From Bacteroidales bacterium (lineage in GTDB: Bacteria; Bacteroidota; Bacteroidia; Bacteroidales; JAOZQN01): a stretch of 5,674 nt of DNA. Both the position numbers and the translations under genes were made by a program. Under the pieces are notes generated by a model. That model was not told the origin of the DNA. It was given only the letters and a program-made list of their open reading frames with translations, and searched no databases. This document shows positions 1-5,674 of this stretch, one piece after another. The DNA lies in NCBI GenBank assembly GCA_029938985.1, contig JAOZTW010000364.1, positions 1-5,674 of the forward strand. Direction: 5' to 3'. The stretch's first letter is position 1, and every line of letters starts with the position of its first letter.

Positions 1-1
1 T

Positions 2-181
2 TTTTGTAAATACTTGTTAATCATACCAACACTGTTTTGTAGGGACTATCAATTAAATGATTGGGTTTTTTTTCAGGCAGGTGCTTTTTGGGATAGTCCA
101 TGCAATATGAATTTTTTGAATGAGAAAAAATATATGACAGAATTAAGTGAGATATTATTATTTTTAACAAAACAAAACTAA
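2..181 (+). CDS. 3' end of an unrecognised protein, truncated by the window start
   Basis: An open frame enters from the left edge and runs 59 codons to a TAA at 179-181. The visible C-terminus contains the stretches DYQLNDWVFFQAGAFWD and NFLNEKKYMTELSEILLF, which read like an ordinary folded protein with aromatic residues and a final amphipathic helix, rather than a random A/T-rich translation. I do not recognise the family. It does not resemble the C-terminus of UppS (undecaprenyl diphosphate synthase), which commonly precedes bamA in Bacteroidetes. About 330 bases of noncoding sequence separate it from bamA, so the two are probably not tightly coupled. The alternative is a chance open frame; the lack of stops over 59 codons in such A/T-rich DNA moderately favours a real gene. 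Confidence 0.45.
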   Translation, partial: FCKYLLIIPTLFCRDYQLNDWVFFQAGAFWDSPCNMNFLNEKKYMTELSEILLFLTKQN

Positions 182-267
182 AAATTTTTTATTTAGTGAA
201 AATGAAATAATAAGTAACTAATAGGATACGCCGTTTTTTTGTTCTTCTATTATTTAAACAAATCTGC

Positions 268-296
268 AAATAGCAAGCTATTTAATAATATTTTTT
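268..296 (+). terminator. possible weak rho-independent terminator
   Basis: AAATAGC (268-274) and GCTATTT (277-283) are perfect reverse complements around a two-base centre, equivalent to a six-pair stem with a CAAG loop. A T-rich run (290-296) follows after a short gap. It lies downstream of the partial gene ending at 181. The stem is short and A/T-rich and the T tract is not directly adjacent, so termination would be weak; it may be a chance palindrome. Confidence 0.22.
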
Positions 297-427
297 AAAT
301 TTTAAAAAGGGCAAAATAAACAAGTAGATTGGGCTTAGTTATTTTTTCTTTTTCAGTTAAAACCATTTCTAATTAATGAATTAATTTTTTTTAACAGACA
401 AATGACCTTACTATCAAAATATTTTTA

Positions 428-435
428 TAGTTTTG
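428..435 (+). promoter_or_regulatory. candidate Bacteroidetes -7 promoter element for bamA
   Basis: TAGTTTTG fits the Bacteroidetes primary-sigma -7 consensus TAnnTTTG exactly. It would place transcription initiation roughly 70-75 bases before the bamA start codon. No clear TTG-type -33 element is seen at the expected distance (only TTA at 408-410), so the call rests on the -7 motif and its position. Confidence 0.35.
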
Positions 436-514
436 CGAATTATTTATAATCTATAAACTATATTTTTAAAAACAAATATTTAGTTCTAAATCTTTAATTA
501 TTAACATACCTATT

Positions 515-2989
515 ATGAGAAAGTTCATTTTTCTATTACTCGCAAATTTTATTATTTTATCAAGTTTTGCCCAAGTTGATTTTACCAATCCTAAAAAATA
601 TCAAATTGAAAAAATTAATATTACAGGAATTGAATATCTTAGCGAAGACGCTTTAGTTTTATTATCTGGCTTACAGGTTGGTCAAATAATAAAAATCCCT
701 GGTGATGCAATTTCGGAATCTATCGAAAAATTGTGGGAACAAAATCTGTTTTCAGATGTTCAAATATCTTTTGTTATTAGCTCCAAAGATATGGTGGAAA
801 TAATAATTGCTCTGCAAGAACAGCCACGATTAAATAACACTTATTTCCTTGGAATAAAAAAATCTCAAATAAAAGATTTAGAGGAACAACTGAATCTAAA
901 ACCAGGACGAAAGCTGACTGACAATATTTTAAGTAAATCTAAAAATATTATTAAAGATTATTACTCCGACAAAGGTTTTCCTAACACGGTAGTAACATTT
1001 TCGATGAAAGATGATACTACAATGCAAAATATGGTAAACCTATATGTTGATATTGATAAACAAAATAAAATTAAAATCGAAGAATTTATTATTAGAGGTA
1101 ATACCGAATTTTCGAATAATAAAATTAAAAGAATTTTTAAAGAAACTAAGAAAAAGAATTTTTTTAGAGTATGGAAACCATCAAAATACATTGAAGAAAG
1201 TTTTAAAGAAGATAAAAAACTTCTTATTGCAAAATACAACAAAGCAGGTTATAGAGATGCAAGAATACTGGAAGATTCAATTTATCCTGTAGAAAGTGGA
1301 ATGTTGAATATGTATTTAAAAATACATGAAGGAAACAAATATTATTATCGTTCTATTAATTGGGTTGGTAACACTAAATATACATCAGAACAACTGTCGC
1401 AAATTTTGGATATAAATACTGGCGATATTTATAATCAAGAACGATTGGACAACAGACTAATAATGGCAGAAGATGCTGTTGGTAATCTTTACTTAGACGA
1501 TGGTTATTTATTTTATCAAGCAATACCAAGAGAGAAACGAATTGAAAACGATTCGGTTGATTTAGAAATAATTATAATAGAAGGTGAGCAAGCAAGAATA
1601 AACAGAATAATACTAACAGGAAACACCAGAACAAACGACCATGTTGCTTTACGAGAACTTAGAACCCTCCCAGGAGAATTATTTAGCAAAAGCGATATTA
1701 TTCGTTCGGTTAGAGAGTTGGCTCAAATAGGAAATTTTGACCCAGAGCAACTTGTACCTACACCTGTGCCAAACCAAGCTGCTGGTAATGTTGATATTGA
1801 ATATGCTGTTATAGAAAAATCAAATGATATGTTTGAACTTTCGGGAGGCTGGGGAATGATAGGTTTTGTGGGACGTGTGGGTGTGAAGTTTAATAACTTT
1901 TCGGTTCGAAACATCACAAATCCAAAAGCATGGGCTCCATTGCCTATGGGAGATGGACAACAATTAAGCCTTTCTGCAAATATTGGAGCAAGTAATTATC
2001 AGCTTTATAGTATTTCGTTTGTAGAGCCATGGTTAGGTGGTAAAAAACCAAGGTCTCTTTCGGCTTCGTTGTATTATAACTTAATGTCTAATGGGGTAAC
2101 AAAAAAACAAGCTAATACTTATGACGACTATGTGCGTAACACAATGCAAATGTATGGTGCTTCTATTGGAATAGGCGAACGACTAAAATGGCCTGATGAT
2201 TATTTTATGGGACAATTAGAATTAAGCTATCAAAGATATTATATTGACGGACTTACAAACTATATTGAAGTAGCAAGTGGTGCATATAATATTTTGAGTT
2301 TAAATACTACATTATCAAGAAATTCAATTGATAATCCGCTTTATTCAAGACGAGGTTCTAACCTATCAGCAAGTTTTAAAATAACTCCACCGTATTCAAC
2401 AATTTCGTCATTATTTGTAGATAAAGATTGGAAAAACCTACCTGAGCAAGATAAGTTTAAGTGGGTTGAACTATACAAACTTTCGGTTAAAGGAAGTTGG
2501 TATCATCAAATTGTTGGTGATTTGGTTGTAAAAACAGCTTTTGAATACGGAATACTTGGTAGCTTTAACAAAGATATTGGATATTCGCCATTTGAGGCTT
2601 ACGAACTTGGTGGTGATGGAATGGGTGGATATTATACTTTTGGTGTGGACAATATTGGACTTAGAGGATACGAAAACAGATCACTAACAGCAGTTGGTGG
2701 AGCACATTTATATTCTAAATATACGGCAGAACTGCGTTACCCTGTATTACTAAAAGATGTTGCAACTATATACGCACTCACATTTGTGGAGGCAGGAAAT
2801 AGCTGGAATAACTCCGCAGAAATGGGACCTTTTGATATATATCGTTCGGCAGGTGCAGGTGTAAGAGTATTTTTACCTATGCTTGGGCAACTTGGGGTTG
2901 ATTTTGGATACGGTTTCGACGAAATACCTTTTGACAACGGCAATTCAAACGGTTTTAACTATCATTTTGTTTTTGGACAACAATTTTAA
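515..2989 (+). CDS. bamA: Outer membrane protein assembly factor BamA (Omp85 family)
   Basis: This 824-residue protein is the core insertase of the beta-barrel assembly machinery, folding outer-membrane proteins into the outer membrane. Residues 1-20 form a signal peptide (MRK, a hydrophobic core, then SSFAQ), supporting the ATG at 515. Residues of about 30-430 form the periplasmic POTRA region, with recurring POTRA-like motifs such as 'INITGIEYLSEDAL', 'IRGNTEFSNNKI', 'WVGNTKYTSEQL' and 'LTGNTRTNDHV'. The C-terminal barrel begins near residue 440 ('FELSGGWG'). The conserved loop-6 VRGF motif appears as LRGY at 716-719, and the protein ends in the terminal aromatic expected of outer-membrane barrels (GQQF). 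Its length is normal for Bacteroidetes. Neither uppS upstream nor skp/ompH downstream, the usual neighbours, is visible. A second, paralogous Omp85 copy is possible, but the full POTRA-barrel architecture favours BamA itself. Confidence 0.93.
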   Translation: MRKFIFLLLANFIILSSFAQVDFTNPKKYQIEKINITGIEYLSEDALVLLSGLQVGQIIKIPGDAISESIEKLWEQNLFSDVQISFVISSKDMVEIIIALQEQPRLNNTYFLGIKKSQIKDLEEQLNLKPGRKLTDNILSKSKNIIKDYYSDKGFPNTVVTFSMKDDTTMQNMVNLYVDIDKQNKIKIEEFIIRGNTEFSNNKIKRIFKETKKKNFFRVWKPSKYIEESFKEDKKLLIAKYNKAGYRDARILEDSIYPVESGMLNMYLKIHEGNKYYYRSINWVGNTKYTSEQLSQILDINTGDIYNQERLDNRLIMAEDAVGNLYLDDGYLFYQAIPREKRIENDSVDLEIIIIEGEQARINRIILTGNTRTNDHVALRELRTLPGELFSKSDIIRSVRELAQIGNFDPEQLVPTPVPNQAAGNVDIEYAVIEKSNDMFELSGGWGMIGFVGRVGVKFNNFSVRNITNPKAWAPLPMGDGQQLSLSANIGASNYQLYSISFVEPWLGGKKPRSLSASLYYNLMSNGVTKKQANTYDDYVRNTMQMYGASIGIGERLKWPDDYFMGQLELSYQRYYIDGLTNYIEVASGAYNILSLNTTLSRNSIDNPLYSRRGSNLSASFKITPPYSTISSLFVDKDWKNLPEQDKFKWVELYKLSVKGSWYHQIVGDLVVKTAFEYGILGSFNKDIGYSPFEAYELGGDGMGGYYTFGVDNIGLRGYENRSLTAVGGAHLYSKYTAELRYPVLLKDVATIYALTFVEAGNSWNNSAEMGPFDIYRSAGAGVRVFLPMLGQLGVDFGYGFDEIPFDNGNSNGFNYHFVFGQQF

Positions 2990-3133
2990 ATTAGGAATTA
3001 GGAATGATACAATTATTCAATGGTGCAATGATACAATGATACAATTACGTGATTATAAACCAATAGATTAAAGAAATACAAATGTGTGAAAAAATAAAGT
3101 TTCATAACATAATAGTATCTACAATTATACAAA
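2990..3133. repeat. Spacer with short direct and tandem repeats between bamA and the defence-like cassette
   Basis: Directly after the bamA stop, TTAGGAA occurs twice in tandem (2991-2997 and 2998-3004). AATGATAC then occurs at 3003-3010 and twice in tandem at 3027-3042, with ACAATT following the first and last copies. No hairpin terminator and no TAnnTTTG promoter was found in this spacer. The cassette may therefore be read through from bamA, or use a promoter I cannot recognise. The repeats look like low-complexity intergenic sequence or a scar at an insertion boundary; which of these is unknown. Confidence 0.5.
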
Positions 3134-4177
3134 ATGATAAAAAAAACAAAAGCATTATATTATGCAAATAAAGGGTTAAGGGCATATAATAGAAGCAATT
3201 ATAAAGATGCTGTAAAAAATTTAGAAAAATCCGTTAAATTGTATCCAATTGATATTGTATGTTGTAATCTCGCTATTTTTTTAAAAGAACATTTTCAAGA
3301 ATACGAAAAAGCAAAACAATATTATGAAAAGGCTATTGAACTAAATCCTAATCTATCAGAAGCTTATGGTAATCTTGCAATTCTGTTAAAAGACCATTTT
3401 CAAGAATACGAAAAAGCAAAAAAATATTTTGAAAAAGCTATAAAAATAAATCCTAATTATGCAATTGCTTATAATAATCTTGCTACTCTTTTACAAGAAC
3501 ATTATCAAGAATACGGAAAAGCAAAAAAATACTATGAAAAAGCTATTGAAGTAAATCCAAATGATGCAAAAGCTTATAATAATTTAGGAGTTTTAAATGC
3601 TTATTATTTAGATAATAAAACAGAAGCAAAAAGATATTTTTCTAAGGCTATAAACTTAAACCCAGATTTTGACACATCAGAAAAAGAGCTACACAAATTA
3701 GTGGGCAAAGAAAAAGTATATATCAGCGAAATTGATATAAAAAATATTAATGGATTAAAAAACAGACAGATAAAAATAGAGAAAAACAAAAGTTCACATC
3801 TTTTTATAACTGGCGACAATGGGTATTTTAAAACAAGTATTCTTGAAGTAATTCGTGATTATATGCTGTCGATAATAAATCTGGAAATAGATGATATTGC
3901 AGATAAACAAATAGTTAAAAATCTTTTATTATCAAAAAATGATAAATTAAAATTGTTTTTTAACAATAATAATTTTACTGAGCAAGTAAATATAAAAGCA
4001 ATGACAAACATTGCTAACTTAAAACTAAAATACGAAACAGGACAATTTATTTTTGCCTATTTGCCTGCACATCGCAAGTTGGAAACCAAACGTGTAGAGT
4101 TTGTAGGAAGTGTAAAATTGAAAAAAAATACGCTCCCAACGATAAAGCTCGTAAAGAATTATTGCCATACTTGGTAG
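3134..4177 (+). CDS. TPR-AAA ATPase, N-terminal part (PtuA-like; frame broken at 4121-4128)
   Basis: This is the 5' portion of an ATPase resembling the PtuA component of Septu-type systems. Residues 8-38 form one TPR. Residues 45-184 form four more of 35 residues each, with the recurring core 'QEYEKAK.YYEKAIELNPN'. The ATPase begins near residue 195 ('YISEIDIKNINGLK'), followed by a P-loop at 227-235 reading GDNGYFKTS. The conserved lysine and Thr/Ser are present, but Phe replaces the usual glycine before the lysine. 'FIFAYLPAHRK' (about 305-314) fits the lobe between P-loop and signature. Family-like sequence continues to 'VEFVGSVKLKK' (321-331). The last 16 residues (332-347) are out of frame and look non-native. 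The true continuation is in the -1 frame, giving about 599 residues in total. The start is the ATG at 3134, with no Shine-Dalgarno sequence. The product probably acts in the cytoplasm with the HNH protein encoded downstream. Confidence 0.82.
   Translation: MIKKTKALYYANKGLRAYNRSNYKDAVKNLEKSVKLYPIDIVCCNLAIFLKEHFQEYEKAKQYYEKAIELNPNLSEAYGNLAILLKDHFQEYEKAKKYFEKAIKINPNYAIAYNNLATLLQEHYQEYGKAKKYYEKAIEVNPNDAKAYNNLGVLNAYYLDNKTEAKRYFSKAINLNPDFDTSEKELHKLVGKEKVYISEIDIKNINGLKNRQIKIEKNKSSHLFITGDNGYFKTSILEVIRDYMLSIINLEIDDIADKQIVKNLLLSKNDKLKLFFNNNNFTEQVNIKAMTNIANLKLKYETGQFIFAYLPAHRKLETKRVEFVGSVKLKKNTLPTIKLVKNYCHTW
3266..3685 (+). repeat. Four 105-bp in-frame repeats encoding 35-residue TPRs
   Basis: Units begin at 3266, 3371, 3476 and 3581. 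The first three are very similar in DNA as well as protein: 'cattttcaagaatacgaaaa' occurs at a 105-base interval in units one and two and, with two base changes, in unit three. The fourth unit has diverged. Units are 35 residues, one longer than the canonical 34-residue TPR. The DNA-level similarity suggests recent duplication or ongoing homogenisation of this sensor or scaffold region. Confidence 0.8.
4121..4129 (+). other. Frameshift site: A8 run containing slippery heptamer A AAA AAT
   Basis: Eight A occupy 4121-4128. In the upstream frame the codons are TTG AAA AAA AAT, so 4123-4129 reads A AAA AAT, which fits the X XXY YYZ rule for -1 slippage. After a -1 shift the protein continues as 'KKKYAPNDKARKELLPYLVD', matching the expected continuation of this ATPase family. 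The downstream frame is open back to 4018 (after a TAA at 4015-4017) and the upstream frame stays open to 4175, so the shift must lie between these points. A sequencing deletion of one A, a true mutation, transcriptional slippage and programmed frameshifting all fit. Confidence 0.75.
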
Positions 4178-4932
4178 ATTTAGATTATACAAACGCCAGA
4201 ACTTTTCGCAACAAAAATCAAGCAATTTTTGATGCCACTGATAAATGGTTAAATAATTTTAAAAATATGCTTAAAATTATTTTTGATGACCAAAATTTAG
4301 ATATAAGGCTTGATAAAGTACTTGATGACGGAGTGGCTAAATATACTTTTTATATAAAAACAAAAAATCATGAAGAGTTTGATTTTCTGGAACTTGCACA
4401 TGGTTATAATTCTATTTTGAGCATTGTAGTAGAACTGCTTTTGCGTTCCACTCGCATGGATACTCGCATAAACGAACAAACATTATTTGCAGATATACAT
4501 GGAGTAACACTAATTGACGAGCCAGAAGTACACCTTCATATAAAATTGCAAAAAAAGATTATGCCTATGTTGGTAAAATTTTTTCCAAACATGCAGTTTA
4601 TAGTTGCTACACATTCGCCTTTTGTACTTAACTCGTTGTCTAATACGGTAATTTATGATGTTAAAACAGAAGAATATTTTAAAAATGCTTCTGATTTATC
4701 TTATGATAGTTTGGTAGAATATCATTTTACAGATAATAAATTTTTGGCTTCACGAAACAAAAACATGGAGCGTTACGAAGAACTAACAGAACTTTTGCTT
4801 CAAGATAAAATTTCGGAAACCGAAGAGGACGAACTTACCGATTTAGATATTGGTTTTGAAGAGTTGTCGCCCTTGCTTTCTCCCAATTTATATTCACAAT
4901 ATCATAAAATTAAAGAAAAATTAGAAAAATAA
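4162..4932 (+). CDS. TPR-AAA ATPase, C-terminal part (signature, Walker B, H-loop)
   Basis: This is the 3' half of the same ATPase, in the -1 frame relative to the first half. The TTG at 4162 is only the first start-like codon in this frame. Family-like sequence ('YAPNDKARKELL') extends upstream to 4129, so I do not believe in a separate start here. In joined numbering, the ABC/SMC-like signature is ELAHGYNS with its glycine near 424, where ELAHG replaces the commoner LSxG. Walker B is VTLIDEPEVHLH with catalytic Asp-Glu near 462-463. The H-loop is ATHSPF with His near 494. The tail is acidic and helical ('ETEEDELTDLDIGFEEL') and ends without a TOPRIM domain, unlike OLD nucleases. That fits a nuclease supplied in trans by the next gene. 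The stop codon overlaps the HNH start (TAATG). The part also closely resembles OLD/AAA_15-type ATPases in general. Confidence 0.8.
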   Translation: MPYLVDLDYTNARTFRNKNQAIFDATDKWLNNFKNMLKIIFDDQNLDIRLDKVLDDGVAKYTFYIKTKNHEEFDFLELAHGYNSILSIVVELLLRSTRMDTRINEQTLFADIHGVTLIDEPEVHLHIKLQKKIMPMLVKFFPNMQFIVATHSPFVLNSLSNTVIYDVKTEEYFKNASDLSYDSLVEYHFTDNKFLASRNKNMERYEELTELLLQDKISETEEDELTDLDIGFEELSPLLSPNLYSQYHKIKEKLEK

Positions 4933-5537
4933 TGCTGAATTTTCACGGAAATATCAATATTACAGGAAATCATAAATACAATTCGAACGAAATGAAAACA
5001 GCAATTTCGGAGCATTTTCACGAAATTTGTTATTTGTGCGATAATCATATTGACCCAATTTTGTTTCAAGTAGAACATTTTAAACCCAAAAGTAAATTTA
5101 AAGAAGAAAAAAACAATCCCGAAAATCTATTTTATTCTTGTAGCCGATGCAATGGAATAAAATCATTGAGCTATAACACCAAAGTAGAAAATGAAATATT
5201 AAACAGTAAAATTGATGATGTAGAAAATTTAATAGTTTTTTCTATTGATACAGATAACAAAGAAATTGTAAACAAAATAAATATTTCTTATGATACAGAT
5301 GATGAAAATTTGAAATTAAAATGCGAAAACACAAAAGAATTGTTAAATAAAATATACAATGCAGACGAAGCAGGTGTTGAAACATCAAGTATTTTTGAAG
5401 TAGGTAAGTTTAGACAAAAAATAAAAAAAGAATCTGAACGTTTTAATAATCTATTAAGAAACCTTGAAAAAAAGGGTAAATTAAAAAATGGTTTATTAAG
5501 AAAAATAAAAAAACATATAATTAAACAACAAAAATAA
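4932..5537 (+). CDS. HNH endonuclease, PtuB-like
   Basis: This 201-residue protein is a probable metal-dependent nuclease acting with the ATPase upstream. A CYLC knuckle (Cys33, Cys36) is followed by VEHFKPKSKF (Glu48-His49, the first HNH histidine), then NPENLFYSCSRCNGIKS, with Asn65, Cys70, Cys73, Asn74 and Lys77. The four cysteines should hold a structural zinc, and His49, Asn65 and Asn74 build the beta-beta-alpha-metal site. This motif order matches PtuB-type HNH proteins of Septu modules and Ec78-type retrons. The C-terminal part (about 145-201) is helical and very lysine-rich, suggesting nucleic-acid contact. The ATG overlaps the ATPase stop codon by one base, indicating translational coupling and fixed stoichiometry. 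All key residues are intact, so there is no sign of decay here. The PtuB assignment is by motif and context only. Confidence 0.82.
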   Translation: MLNFHGNINITGNHKYNSNEMKTAISEHFHEICYLCDNHIDPILFQVEHFKPKSKFKEEKNNPENLFYSCSRCNGIKSLSYNTKVENEILNSKIDDVENLIVFSIDTDNKEIVNKINISYDTDDENLKLKCENTKELLNKIYNADEAGVETSSIFEVGKFRQKIKKESERFNNLLRNLEKKGKLKNGLLRKIKKHIIKQQK

Positions 5538-5674
5538 AAAGAATATTCTAACTTTGTATCTTTCAAAAGACAAATTATAAGAACAAATAATAATTACAAA
5601 CATTTTGAAAAATATTTTGACTAAGGCATATTAAAATAAATAATTAACCAATTTAAGCGATGTTATTTTTATTT
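5538..5674 (+). promoter_or_regulatory. Downstream intergenic region with a candidate -7 element at 5549-5556
   Basis: TAACTTTG at 5549-5556 matches TAnnTTTG and is followed by TATCTTTC, resembling Bacteroidetes promoters. No -33 TTG was seen upstream. A + strand start ATG at 5660 opens the frame MLFLF up to the window edge, which could be the beginning of a signal peptide or membrane segment of the next gene, but five codons cannot establish that. No hairpin terminator for the HNH gene is visible; the only palindrome near its stop is GAATATTC at 5541-5548. Confidence 0.4.

Larger units (their letters stand above)
182..514. other. A/T-rich intergenic leader upstream of bamA
   Basis: This 333-base stretch contains no gene that I can support on either strand. 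It holds many A and T homopolymers, a small inverted repeat at 268-283, an all-A/T inverted repeat at 371-386 running into eight T, and a -7-like promoter element at 428-435. The final roughly 75 bases form a probable A/T-rich 5' untranslated region for bamA, with no Shine-Dalgarno sequence before the ATG at 515. No tRNA or riboswitch fold was recognised by eye. Confidence 0.6.

Noticed and set aside
371..392. Inverted repeat AATTAAT/ATTAATT followed by eight T, shaped like a terminator
   Set aside because: The stem is entirely A/T with a two-base centre, far too weak for intrinsic termination, and such palindromes are expected by chance here.
2991..3042. CRISPR array suggested by the repeated short motifs
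   Set aside because: The repeats are only 7-8 bases, without regularly sized unique spacers or a leader, and no cas genes are present.
2990..3133. Retron-type noncoding RNA upstream of the ATPase, as in Ec78-type PtuAB systems
   Set aside because: The spacer is only 144 bases, shows no long inverted repeats, and there is no reverse transcriptase gene in the window.
3082..3171. A 29-codon frame (MCEKIKFHN...) overlapping the start of the TPR-ATPase gene
   Set aside because: It is short and has no recognisable motif or ribosome binding site. It overlaps the well-supported ATPase start in another frame, so it is more likely chance in A/T-rich DNA than a leader peptide.
3266..3685. Regular 105-bp repeats considered as a noncoding tandem array
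   Set aside because: They are in frame and translate to clear TPR helices, so coding repeats explain them fully.
4162..4164. TTG as an independent translation start for the C-terminal ATPase half
   Set aside because: The family-like sequence extends in the same frame upstream to 4129, no ribosome binding site precedes the TTG, and an ATPase half lacking the P-loop makes little sense alone.

Overview
The window is strongly A+T-rich and looks like a chromosomal segment of a Bacteroidota (Bacteroidetes) bacterium. The evidence is a BamA/Omp85 protein of about 820 residues with an 'SSFAQ'-type signal peptide, no convincing Shine-Dalgarno sequences before the genes, and two sequences fitting the Bacteroidetes -7 consensus TAnnTTTG. 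All recognisable genes lie on the + strand.

Layout. Positions 2-181 hold the 3' end of an unrecognised gene cut by the window edge. Positions 182-514 are a noncoding A/T-rich leader with a weak hairpin and a candidate promoter. Positions 515-2989 are bamA, the essential outer-membrane protein insertase. Positions 2990-3133 are a short spacer with small direct and tandem repeats. Positions 3134-5537 are a compact two-component cassette: a TPR-AAA ATPase followed by an HNH endonuclease. Positions 5538-5674 carry a candidate promoter and perhaps the first codons of another gene.

The accessory cassette is the interesting part. Its ATPase has an N-terminal block of TPRs, a P-loop region, an ABC/SMC-like signature, a Walker B and an H-loop. 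Its partner is a small zinc-knuckle HNH nuclease whose start codon overlaps the ATPase stop codon (TAATG). An ATPase paired with a separate HNH protein is the arrangement of the PtuA/PtuB modules of Septu anti-phage defence and of Ec78-type retrons. No reverse transcriptase or retron RNA is visible here. The likely division of labour is that the TPRs sense or scaffold, the ATPase gates, and the HNH protein cuts nucleic acid; this is inference.

The ATPase is split into two reading frames. The conserved sequence runs out of frame at a run of eight A at 4121-4128 and continues in the -1 frame to give a joined protein of about 599 residues. This could be a sequencing indel, a genuine mutation, or programmed -1 frameshifting/transcriptional slippage at A AAA AAT. 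The P-loop is also unusual: Phe occupies the position of the glycine before the conserved lysine.
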